Positions 7,369-14,439 of a DNA stretch of 19,476 bases are shown in pieces. A program made the position numbers and the translations under genes. Source of the stretch: Desulfomonilaceae bacterium (lineage in GTDB: Bacteria; Desulfobacterota; Desulfomonilia; Desulfomonilales; Desulfomonilaceae). Numbering within the stretch: position 1 is the stretch's first letter; each line of letters begins with the position of its first letter. The notes under the pieces are model-generated. The model did no database searches. It saw only the letters and a program-made list of their open reading frames with translations, and was not told where the DNA came from. Location of the stretch: NCBI GenBank assembly GCA_041662605.1, contig JBAZSD010000044.1, positions 1-19,476 on the forward strand, written 5' to 3'.

Positions 7369-7832
7369 GAGCGTTAACTGGTTGCTTATCTGAGATTATA
7401 GCGCCTGTCTCCTCCACCTTCAGGTTCAGCGCCGAGGCGTGATTCAGCAATGCGTAAAAACGGACAAAAGCCTTTTGAACAGTGCGAGAAATAGCAACGC
7501 CTACAGGTATGAGAGGCTCATTCTTTGACTATTGGAGCCTCGTCCTGCAGCGGATTGTTGCGTCAATCATGTGGGCATAAGCTACTATTAATTCAGATGA
7601 TAGCAATTAGTAGCACTTTCATGAAGAACAATCAAAAAGAATCGCAAGTAATATCCGTGGCCAAAAAACCTGGAGAAAATAAATACTATAGAGCCTCCCA
7701 CAAAAGTGGACCAAATTCGAATTCTGAACTTCTGAACGAGGTAAAATCCGCATTGAGTGATGGATTGAAGGATGGTTGGATGAGGAGTCCTACAAATTTG
7801 TCGACAAACCATCGTATATTAATTGCGCTGAG
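7369..7832. other. Intergenic region between the sigma-54 activator and kaiC
   Basis: About 460 bases lie upstream of kaiC on the minus strand and downstream of the activator. They hold the candidate -10 box and a 12-base palindrome TTTGTCGACAAA at 7797-7808. Short frames on both strands (a TTG-started one at 7525-7836, and 7588-7812 on the minus strand) lack ribosome sites and recognisable domains, so I see no convincing gene. Confidence 0.45.
7395..7400 (-). promoter_or_regulatory. Candidate -10 box of the kai operon promoter
   Basis: The minus strand reads a perfect TATAAT (7400-7395), about 70 bases before the kaiC start. The best -35 match at the right distance (TGAAGG/CTGAAG) is poor, so it may be an activated promoter. 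I found no GG-N10-GC sigma-54 signature on the minus strand between 7370 and 7620. Confidence 0.3.
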
Positions 7833-9758
7833 TTAATTACGCTTATCAATTCCGAGCTTTTTTAACCTTCGCCTCAACGTAAATCGGGAAACCCCTAAAT
7901 AGGACGCGGCCAATTCCTTTTTACCATTTGATCGCGTTAGGGCTTCCTCTATCATCGCTCGACTCAGATTCCGCATCGAATCAGCTAATGTGGAAGTGTC
8001 GGCGCTATTTGTGACCCTAGACTGTGATGAAACAGCGTCACAGAACCCAGATCCTGCAATATCCACCTTTATGGTTCCTCCGCCTGAGAGGATTGTCGCG
8101 CGTTCCAGAACGTTTCTAAGTTCTCGGATGTTACCGGGCCAGTGATAATTGTAAAGCCTGGCCATGTCCTTGGCTGACAATTCCGGCGCAGAACTGATCT
8201 GCAGTTCATTGGCCAGCGTTGACAGCAACTGCGTTACCAGGATCGGCAGATCTTCGGTTCGTTCCCTGAGAGGTGGAACTCTTATTGAGACCACATTTAA
8301 GCGGTAATAGAGATCAGCGCGAAAACGGCCAGACGATATCTCATTTTGGAGGTCTCTATTTGTGGCCGCAAGAATGCGGGCGTTGACCCTGATTTCTTGT
8401 TCTCCGCCAACCCTGGTAAAAGTCCTGGTATCAAGAAAGGTGAGAAATTTTGCTTGTAGGGTAGGAGAAAGCTCTCCTATTTCGTTTAGCAGGAGAGTTC
8501 CGCCCTCAGCCAGTTCCAATAGGCCCCGTTTTCGCCGATTGGCCCCGGTAAACGCCCCTGCTTCATAACCAAAAAGTTCGGATTCCGCAAGTTCGGATGG
8601 AATAGATGCGCAATTTATGGAGAAATACGGTCCTGAAGAATGATCAGATCGCTCATGAATGTATTTGGCGAGGTAATCTTTACCTGCGCCACTCTCACCC
8701 AAAAGCAGAATCCCATTTCTCCCGGACGCTACCAACGCCGCCTGTTTAAGAACGGACCTCATAGCCTCTGAACGATATTCCTGTGGCTCAAGCTTTAGCG
8801 TATCCTCTCTCTTATGAAAGTCTGTCACATCCCGACATATTACACAAACCCCTGTGATCTCTCCTGAGCCGCTAGACAGGGGTGTTCTGACTTCGTGGAA
8901 AGTCATTTGGGCGCCCCTTATTTTTCTAGTGACTAAGTCTTCCACCGTTTCTCCGCTTAAAGCACGAGTGTCAAGTTCCCTAATAGTTTTGGCCTCTTTC
9001 TTTGAAAGGAAGTCCTCAGTGGTTTTTCCCAACATATCGGACTCTGAGACACCCCAAAGTTTTGTCGTAGCGGGATTGACATGCGTGTATCTTAGAGCGA
9101 GATCCTTCATGAAAATGAAGTCCTGGGCTCCTTCAAAGATAGCCCTGAAGCGCTGCTCGATTTCACGCTGGTTAGCTTCGGCTTTTTTGCGTTCCCTGAT
9201 GTCGGTCACAATCATACAAATTTTCGAGGAGTCTTCAATTGAAAATGGGCTGGTAGAAATATAAAAAGGAACGATATTCCCATCGTGACATTTCAACCTA
9301 AATTCGATTTGCTGAGGTGTTTTCAGCCCCAGATTCAGCAAGGCTTCAAATGATGGCGCATCCGCAGCGGTGACGAAACGAAGTATAGACTGACCAATGA
9401 TAGTTTCCATTGGGCTATTAAGCATGGATGACAATCTCTTATTGCAAAAGAAGACCGTGCCGTCGGCGCCTAAGATAGCGGCTCCTTCGTTCATTGTTTC
9501 AAAAAGGATGCGATAGGCTGTATCAGCTCCATTGAGGGTATATACCTGATCGCCATCAGGTCCCGAGACAACAAGAGCGTCTACTTCACCGCGCCGAATG
9601 GAGTCCAAAACATCTTCGGCCTCTTGCAATCGCAATTTCAGCCGCTCAATTTCAGCCAATATCGACCCGTCTGTTGCAGTCTTCTGGGATTTGGTCATCT
9701 TTGCCGTAGCGCCGGATAGTCCCTTCAGTTCGGTTTCCCGCCCCATCACAGGCTTCAA
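7833..9758 (-). CDS. PAS-PAS sigma-54-dependent transcriptional activator
   Basis: The 641-residue bacterial enhancer-binding protein has a helical linker (about 36-64), PAS1 (about 78-190), PAS2 (about 200-315), the AAA+ domain (325-560) and a Fis-type HTH (about 595-636). The AAA+ domain shows Walker A GESGAGKD (354-361), the sigma-54 contact loop GAFTGA (401-406), arginine residues in RFRADLYYRL, and WPGNIRELRN (540-549). Walker B reads LLLNEIGEL, with Asn425 in place of the usual Asp. No receiver is present; the signal probably enters through the PAS domains. The linker and PAS1 closely match the N-terminus of the Kai-linked hybrid kinase. It acts in the cytoplasm by opening sigma-54 promoters. 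The frame begins at TTG 9758; an ATG at 9746 is a likelier start. The next gene on this strand is kaiC. Confidence 0.92.
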   Translation of the reverse strand: MKPVMGRETELKGLSGATAKMTKSQKTATDGSILAEIERLKLRLQEAEDVLDSIRRGEVDALVVSGPDGDQVYTLNGADTAYRILFETMNEGAAILGADGTVFFCNKRLSSMLNSPMETIIGQSILRFVTAADAPSFEALLNLGLKTPQQIEFRLKCHDGNIVPFYISTSPFSIEDSSKICMIVTDIRERKKAEANQREIEQRFRAIFEGAQDFIFMKDLALRYTHVNPATTKLWGVSESDMLGKTTEDFLSKKEAKTIRELDTRALSGETVEDLVTRKIRGAQMTFHEVRTPLSSGSGEITGVCVICRDVTDFHKREDTLKLEPQEYRSEAMRSVLKQAALVASGRNGILLLGESGAGKDYLAKYIHERSDHSSGPYFSINCASIPSELAESELFGYEAGAFTGANRRKRGLLELAEGGTLLLNEIGELSPTLQAKFLTFLDTRTFTRVGGEQEIRVNARILAATNRDLQNEISSGRFRADLYYRLNVVSIRVPPLRERTEDLPILVTQLLSTLANELQISSAPELSAKDMARLYNYHWPGNIRELRNVLERATILSGGGTIKVDIAGSGFCDAVSSQSRVTNSADTSTLADSMRNLSRAMIEEALTRSNGKKELAASYLGVSRFTLRRRLKKLGIDKRN

Positions 9759-9797
9759 TTCCCCATTCGATACAGTGTTGGATAATGTTAATAGAAA

Positions 9798-9846
9798 CCT
9801 TTCTCGACACAGAACCGTTTGACGGGTTCTCGGGAAAGGATTTTTT
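9798..9846 (+). terminator. Orphan intrinsic-terminator-like hairpin
   Basis: CCTTTCTCG (9798-9806) pairs with CGGGAAAGG (9831-9839), with one T-G wobble. Inside it AGAACC (9811-9816) pairs with GGTTCT (9825-9830) around an 8-base loop. After one A, TTTTTT (9841-9846) follows. In the plus direction this has the form of an intrinsic terminator, yet no plus-strand gene ends here. On the minus strand it would lie in the leader of the sigma-54 activator, 40-50 bases before its start. Confidence 0.45.
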
Positions 9847-9968
9847 GCTTCTATTTGAGTTTAAGATCAAAAAAGATCAAATGTCCACAAAGATTTCGCT
9901 CAATGACCAACTTGGAATATCTGAGAGTTAAGATTTAAAAGGCGAAATGGTATAAGAGGTTACACAAA

Positions 9969-10118
9969 ATGAAGGTTTTGGGCCTAATGGTAATGGGATT
10001 ACCGCTGGCACACTTTTTCGCCTGCCGGCAAGACTCCAAAATGGACGCAGCCGATACTGCATTCAAGACTGGGTCAGCGTATTACGAGGACGATGCTTAT
10101 CAATTGGCTGTAGAATCA
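9969..10118 (+). pseudogene. Stump of an exported (lipo)protein gene, TPR-like
   Basis: A good ribosome site (AAGAGG, 9 bases before the ATG) starts a frame encoding a signal-peptide-like N-terminus (MKVLGLMVMGLPLAHFFAC). This could be a lipoprotein signal with Cys19, though Phe at -3 is atypical. It is followed by about 30 residues (AADTAFKTGSAYYEDDAYQLA) that look like the first helix pair of a TPR repeat. At about 10115 the resemblance stops. The frame then runs antisense into the 3' end of the hotdog-protein gene until a stop at 10256. The simplest reading is a gene cut off by a rearrangement at the hotdog gene's stop codon. Too little remains to name a function. Confidence 0.45.
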
Positions 10119-11066
10119 GATGTTGTCCAAAAAGATCCACTCCCAATCATTTGCAGGAAGCAGATTTTTCTTGATTTGCTCGGTCAACTCCTCAAGAATC
10201 AGCCATTCACCCCATCCCCAAGCTACCGGTTCAGGGCTGCCCGGGTCGGCCATTGATACAATTGTGCCTTCAGCCATATAAAACCTGGGTTTCCTAGGAT
10301 TTCCCCTTGTACCGGCAGGCCGACTCATGAACAGGAGCGGTTCCGTGGCGCTTACAGGCCGAGTTAACCGCACATTCATCCTCACTGTAAATCCCACTCC
10401 CTTTGTGGCCAAGAACCCCGCCCAGCCGGAGTTTTCATCAAATATGGATATGAGGACCGCAGGATGCAGTTCATCGTTCGCAATTTTGAACTGCTTGGCT
10501 CGGTCCAGATCATTGTCCACGGCCCCCCAAGTGGTAGTTACGAGAGGCGATTCCCCACGAGGATGGACTCTAAATCTCCTTTTGAGTCCAATTACTTCAC
10601 GATGGTGGCCACAAACGAAACAGTTTCTGTAATAGGGGAGTTTCCTCATCCCTCCGGTGGGTTTAATAAACGGTAGGCGCTGATTAGCGTCGGCCTCGGC
10701 ATGCGTAATTTGAGCCTTGAGATAAGGTGTCTTTTCGCCTCTCTTGACAATTTCCGCAATTAGCGCCGGGCCGTTAGCTCGTAACTCATGCTCTACTGAA
10801 AAGTCGGTTGTTTCTCCAATGGCTACTCCAGAGCCCCCAAATTTGTAGCTGACATCCACCGGATACTCAGGATCAGCGCATCTACGCCAGGCGTCGAGAC
10901 ACAAACCCATTGCTATCCCGCCGTGAGGCCGTCCTATAACTCCCTCATGATGCAACTCGAAAAGAACTTCAGTCTCAAACCTTCCGCTGGACAGCTCCAT
11001 GGGCTGGGTTTTCAGAAAGGGCGAATCCCCAGTAAGGAACGAATAAGGATTATGTTTCACGATCAT
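10116..11066 (-). CDS. Tandem hotdog-fold (thioesterase-like) protein
   Basis: The 316-residue cytoplasmic protein appears to contain two hotdog domains. The first (about 30-128) has the GRPHGGIAMGLCLDAW helix entry (HGG at 48-50), then strands including VSYKFGGSGVAIGETTDFSV. The second (about 145-290) begins with the CFVCGHHREVIGLKRRF motif (Cys149, Cys152), known from PaaI-type thioesterases as CxVCGxxNPxGL. It continues with HPAVLISIFDENSGWAG, which replaces the usual HGG helix. Such proteins hydrolyse acyl-CoA thioesters or bind acyl groups. In the second domain the HGG is HPA, so that half may be catalytically altered. The ATG at 11066 has GAGAGGA 4-5 bases upstream. Its 3' end meets the lipoprotein stump on the opposite strand. 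Substrate unknown. Confidence 0.72.
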   Translation of the reverse strand: MIVKHNPYSFLTGDSPFLKTQPMELSSGRFETEVLFELHHEGVIGRPHGGIAMGLCLDAWRRCADPEYPVDVSYKFGGSGVAIGETTDFSVEHELRANGPALIAEIVKRGEKTPYLKAQITHAEADANQRLPFIKPTGGMRKLPYYRNCFVCGHHREVIGLKRRFRVHPRGESPLVTTTWGAVDNDLDRAKQFKIANDELHPAVLISIFDENSGWAGFLATKGVGFTVRMNVRLTRPVSATEPLLFMSRPAGTRGNPRKPRFYMAEGTIVSMADPGSPEPVAWGWGEWLILEELTEQIKKNLLPANDWEWIFLDNI

Positions 11067-11409
11067 GATTTCCTCTCAACCGGGATTGTGGGGGTATTCC
11101 TGCCATTTCCGTTCCAATCGTGAAATGCAAATACAAAATCCGGGTATCCTGGGCGAGATGGTGTACGTGGATCTTGAGTCATGGCCAAATGTCTATAATT
11201 ACTAAAAATGTAATACATTTTTAAACCATTGTAAATATCGGGAGTTTCGAACCTGTCCTATCTAAATTAAAAGATAAAACAATAACGAAGTCGAATATTA
11301 GACTGTGGCGGTCTTCCAAATATAAACGGAATCCATTATTGTTATTTGGAATCACTTGAGAAATTACTTATTGTTCCACTTACAGATTCAGACCGATGAG
11401 GCGCAGCTA
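11067..11409. other. Divergent intergenic region
   Basis: AT-rich spacer between the hotdog gene (-) and the broken kinase (+). It contains the inverted repeat at 11203-11223. I see no RNA gene or further coding sequence with a ribosome site. Confidence 0.45.
11203..11223. repeat. Perfect 9-bp inverted repeat, candidate operator
   Basis: TAAAAATGT (11203-11211) and ACATTTTTA (11215-11223) are exact reverse complements around AAT. The 21-base dyad lies 137 bases upstream of the hotdog gene start and 187 before the broken kinase. Its size and symmetry suit a dimeric repressor site. It is AT-rich, so chance cannot be excluded. Confidence 0.4.
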
Positions 11410-11886
11410 ATGATGGATCAAGGAAAACTCCGAGAGGAAATGGCGGGAGAGAATATTCGGGAGAGAGAAAAGACATTTAAGTCTATCACTAATTCTGTCT
11501 TTGACTCAATCATCCTGGTTAATGACATGGGGGAAATATCTTTTTGGAGCCGGGCCTCCGAGCGAATCATGGAGAGGAGTTCCCGATAGAACTTTCCCTT
11601 TCCGGCTTCAAGATGGATGGAAGGCGCCCGGATTTTCCAGGCTCGATCAAATGAAATAGATCTGGTGATACTCGACTTCGCAATGCCAAAAATGAACGGG
11701 GTTGAAGCTATTGGAGAACTCATAAGGATCAAACCGGATGTCAAGGTGATCCTGTGCAGCGGTTACACTGAGGACGCGGTAGTGCAGAGCTTTCCGGGTC
11801 AATGTCCTGCCGGTGTTTTGCATAAGCCCTATAACATGGAAGATCTGAAACGAGAACTCGAGAGATTGCTAGGGGCCACTGATTGA
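11410..11886 (+). pseudogene. Collapsed hybrid histidine kinase (PAS start joined to receiver end)
   Basis: The 5' part starts at ATG 11410 with GATGAGG 8 bases upstream. It encodes a short coil and the first strands of a PAS domain (TFKSITNSVFDSIILVND, GEISFWSRASERIM), then hits TAG at 11587-11589. In the same frame, from about 11645, comes the C-terminal two-thirds of a receiver: NEIDLVILDFAMPKMNG with the phospho-acceptor Asp, then CSGYTED and the HKPY lysine. The rest of the PAS, the HisKA and ATPase domains and the receiver's first acidic strand are missing. The 78 receiver residues are identical to the Kai-linked kinase at 60 positions (77%), counted by hand. The downstream ATG at 11617 has no ribosome site. 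Internal deletion plus a stop explains this best; a working truncated receiver is unlikely without the acidic pair. Confidence 0.75.
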
Positions 11887-11941
11887 GTGGCTCAGAAAGG
11901 TTTCGGAGCATGTCAGGAATATTTGCCCAAGGAGAATGACA

Positions 11942-14389
11942 ATGTTCTATCTGGAGCTGGTTCAAAACGTAGGTCTCCTGGTGTCCCTTGTCGTAATTCA
12001 CGGCCAGATAATACGTCGTTGGAATAAGTACACCCTGACGTCTCAGGTCTTTTCCGGTTTTCTCTTTGGCTGTGTTGCGCTCATAGGAATGATGACGCCG
12101 GTTAATCTTATGCCCGGGCTCATATTTGATGGGCGTTCTATAGTTCTCAGTGTCGCTGGGTTGTTTGGCGGTCCTGTAACAGCGGGAATAGCCGCTATAA
12201 TGAGCGCTGCGTATCGGCTCTGGCTGGGTGGTCCTGGGGTGATTATGGGCGTAAGTGTAATTTTGGAATCCGCCGGGCTTGGAGTGGCTTTCTATTATCT
12301 CCGTCCCCTCTATCCAGGGTTGACTCGAAACCTTTACTTGTTTGGGTTTGGTCTGTTGGTGCATGTGGGGATGCTCTTGCTTACTCTGGCGCTTCCTAGG
12401 GAGGCCATGCTCAAAACCCTGGAAAATATGACTATACCGGTCCTGTTGATCTTTCCTGCGGCCACATGGCTAATTTGCCTACTTTTTCTCGACCAGGAAT
12501 CACGTATTTCCGCTGAGGAGAATGTTCATCGAAACGAGACGTTTCTTCAGCAGATCGTGGAAAATATACCAGACATGATCTTTGTCAAGGAAGCTGAGAA
12601 TCTTAAATTTGTGCGATTCAACAAAGCTGGGGAAGATCTTCTGGGATATTCTCGAGAAGATTTACTTGGCAAGAACGACTACGACTTTTTCTCTCCGTCT
12701 CAAGCAGAGTTCTTTATTGCAAAAGATAGGGAAGTTTTGAGAAACGGAAAGCTTGTTGAAATTCCTGAAGAAGAAATAAACACGAGATTAAAGGGCAATC
12801 GGATATTACACACAAAAAAGATACCAATCCTGAACTCGGAGGGGAAGGCTCAATTTCTATTGGGAATTTCAGAGGATATCACCGAGCGCAAGAAAACAGA
12901 GGAGCAGTTGCAGCGAAACGAAGAGAAATATCAAAAACTGTATCAGGATGCGCCCTTGATGTATGTGATCACTCAGAATGAACAGGGCTTTCCCTTCATC
13001 AGCGACTGCAACAAATTGTTTCTCCGTTCCATGGGTTTTGCCCGGGAGGATGTAATTGGTAAACCTCTGGCAGATTTTTATTTGCCTGAGTCACGGGCTC
13101 GGCTGCTTGAGGGTGGCGACTATGCAAGGGCTCTTGCCGGCGAATACGTCATGGGAGAACGGCAACTGGTCACGCGAGACTGCAGACTTATCCATACACT
13201 CTTGTACACTATGCCCGAAACCGATTTCTCCGGCCATGTGACCGGAACGCGGGCCATGTTTGTAGACATCACCGCCGAACGAAAGGCGGAGGAAGCCCAG
13301 AGCCGTTTGGCCACCGCTGTTGAGCAGGCTGCGGATGCTATCATCATTACTGACTCCGCGGGAACAATCCAATACGTCAACCGGGCACAGGAGATGTTCA
13401 GTGGATATAGTATTGATGAACTTGTCGGACAAACACCCAATGTTCTCAAAATTGATTTTCACGATGGGGATTTTTATAAACAACTTTGGGACACCATTGG
13501 GGTTGGAAAAGTATGGTCTGGGAGGTTCGTCAACAAGAAGAAAGACGGGACTGAATACCATGAAGACGCTACTATCTCCCCGATTTACGATAAGTCTGGG
13601 AACCTGACGAACTTTGTAGTGGTAGAACATGATGTAACAGAACAGCTTGCTCTTCAAGAACAACTGTTCCAGGCCCAGAAGATGGAAGCGATAGGAACGC
13701 TCGCCGGGGGATTTGCGCATGACTTCAACAACAAGCTCCAGGTTATAGCTGGTTATGTGGAATTGATTCTTTTCAACAAAGACATTCCTGAGTCCGCAAG
13801 ATCGGAAATGGAAGTAATACAGCAAACCGTTCAGAGTAGCGCTGAGCTAATTAAAGGGATGATGGTTTTCAGCAGGAAAACGCCCGCAGAACTTCAACCG
13901 GTTGAACTCAACAAGCTTGTTGCGCAGACAGTGTCCATGCTGATCCGATCCATGCCCAAAATGATAGAAATCGATCTTTTATTGGCTGATGATCTTTGGG
14001 CGATAAATGCCGTCGCGAATCAAATTGACCAGATATTGATGAACCTTGCAATAAACGCAAGGGACGCTATGCCGTATGGTGGGAAGGTAACCATAAAGAC
14101 AAATAACATTGTACTGGATGAAGAATACTGCCGCTTCGTCCCTAACACAAAACCCGGAAGATACGCTCTGATTACGGTATCAGACACAGGCTTCGGAATG
14201 AATAAGGAGACGGCAAGTCGTATTTTTGAACCATTCTTCACCACCAAGGAAGCGGGAAAAGGAACAGGACTTGGACTCTCAGTAGTATACGGAATTGTTC
14301 AACAACATGGAGGGAAAATTATTTGTCATAGCGAACCATCCGTAGGCACGACATTCAGAATCTACTTTCCAGCCATTGAGGAAGATTAA
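11942..14389 (+). CDS. 5TM-LYT membrane PAS histidine kinase
   Basis: The 815-residue kinase is anchored by a 5TMR-LYT-type membrane domain (about 1-185). Several helices carry its conserved motifs: NVGLLVSLVV, then a TPVN-G-IFDGRSIVLSVAGLFGGPV run (split here), and AAYRLWLGGPG. Three PAS domains follow, at about 197-318, 327-446 and 454-568. The HisKA domain has H-box AGGFAHDFNN (His593). The ATPase domain has N-box MNLAINARDAM (Asn705), SDTGFGM (Asp748), FEPFFTTKE and GKGTGLGLS. There is no receiver. LYT domains sense cell-envelope or small-ligand cues in LytS and relatives; the ligand here is unknown. Start: ATG 11942 with AAGGAG 7 bases upstream; the ATG at 11936 is too close to that site. 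It leads the plus-strand sensor cluster, 55 bases after the broken kinase. Confidence 0.93.
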   Translation: MFYLELVQNVGLLVSLVVIHGQIIRRWNKYTLTSQVFSGFLFGCVALIGMMTPVNLMPGLIFDGRSIVLSVAGLFGGPVTAGIAAIMSAAYRLWLGGPGVIMGVSVILESAGLGVAFYYLRPLYPGLTRNLYLFGFGLLVHVGMLLLTLALPREAMLKTLENMTIPVLLIFPAATWLICLLFLDQESRISAEENVHRNETFLQQIVENIPDMIFVKEAENLKFVRFNKAGEDLLGYSREDLLGKNDYDFFSPSQAEFFIAKDREVLRNGKLVEIPEEEINTRLKGNRILHTKKIPILNSEGKAQFLLGISEDITERKKTEEQLQRNEEKYQKLYQDAPLMYVITQNEQGFPFISDCNKLFLRSMGFAREDVIGKPLADFYLPESRARLLEGGDYARALAGEYVMGERQLVTRDCRLIHTLLYTMPETDFSGHVTGTRAMFVDITAERKAEEAQSRLATAVEQAADAIIITDSAGTIQYVNRAQEMFSGYSIDELVGQTPNVLKIDFHDGDFYKQLWDTIGVGKVWSGRFVNKKKDGTEYHEDATISPIYDKSGNLTNFVVVEHDVTEQLALQEQLFQAQKMEAIGTLAGGFAHDFNNKLQVIAGYVELILFNKDIPESARSEMEVIQQTVQSSAELIKGMMVFSRKTPAELQPVELNKLVAQTVSMLIRSMPKMIEIDLLLADDLWAINAVANQIDQILMNLAINARDAMPYGGKVTIKTNNIVLDEEYCRFVPNTKPGRYALITVSDTGFGMNKETASRIFEPFFTTKEAGKGTGLGLSVVYGIVQQHGGKIICHSEPSVGTTFRIYFPAIEED

Positions 14390-14439
14390 GCGGAAGACGA
14401 ATCCCATTGGGATTGCCATGTCCGTAAGGAAGTAAATCC

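Noticed and set aside
7370..7620. A sigma-54 promoter for kaiC driven by the upstream activator
   Set aside because: I scanned the minus strand by eye for GG-N10-GC and found no match; a link between the activator and kaiC stays only an inference.
7797..7808. Palindrome TTTGTCGACAAA just after the activator gene as a terminator
   Set aside because: Only a 12-base palindrome with no loop and no T-tract; too short to terminate transcription.
7525..7836. A possible 103-residue plus-strand gene between the activator and kaiC
   Set aside because: TTG start without a ribosome site, no recognisable domain, overlaps the activator's stop codon; the 74-codon frame on the other strand is no better.
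11617..11886. An independent single-domain response regulator
   Set aside because: No ribosome site, and the first strand with the acidic pair needed for Mg binding is missing; it reads better as the end of a broken hybrid kinase.
11741..12364. A 207-codon minus-strand frame across the receiver remnant and LYT domain
   Set aside because: It spans two unrelated plus-strand genes and has low-complexity Pro/Thr/His-rich content typical of a shadow frame.
13091..13825. A 244-codon minus-strand frame inside the LYT kinase
   Set aside because: It lies opposite PAS and HisKA coding sequence with intact motifs; no independent signal.
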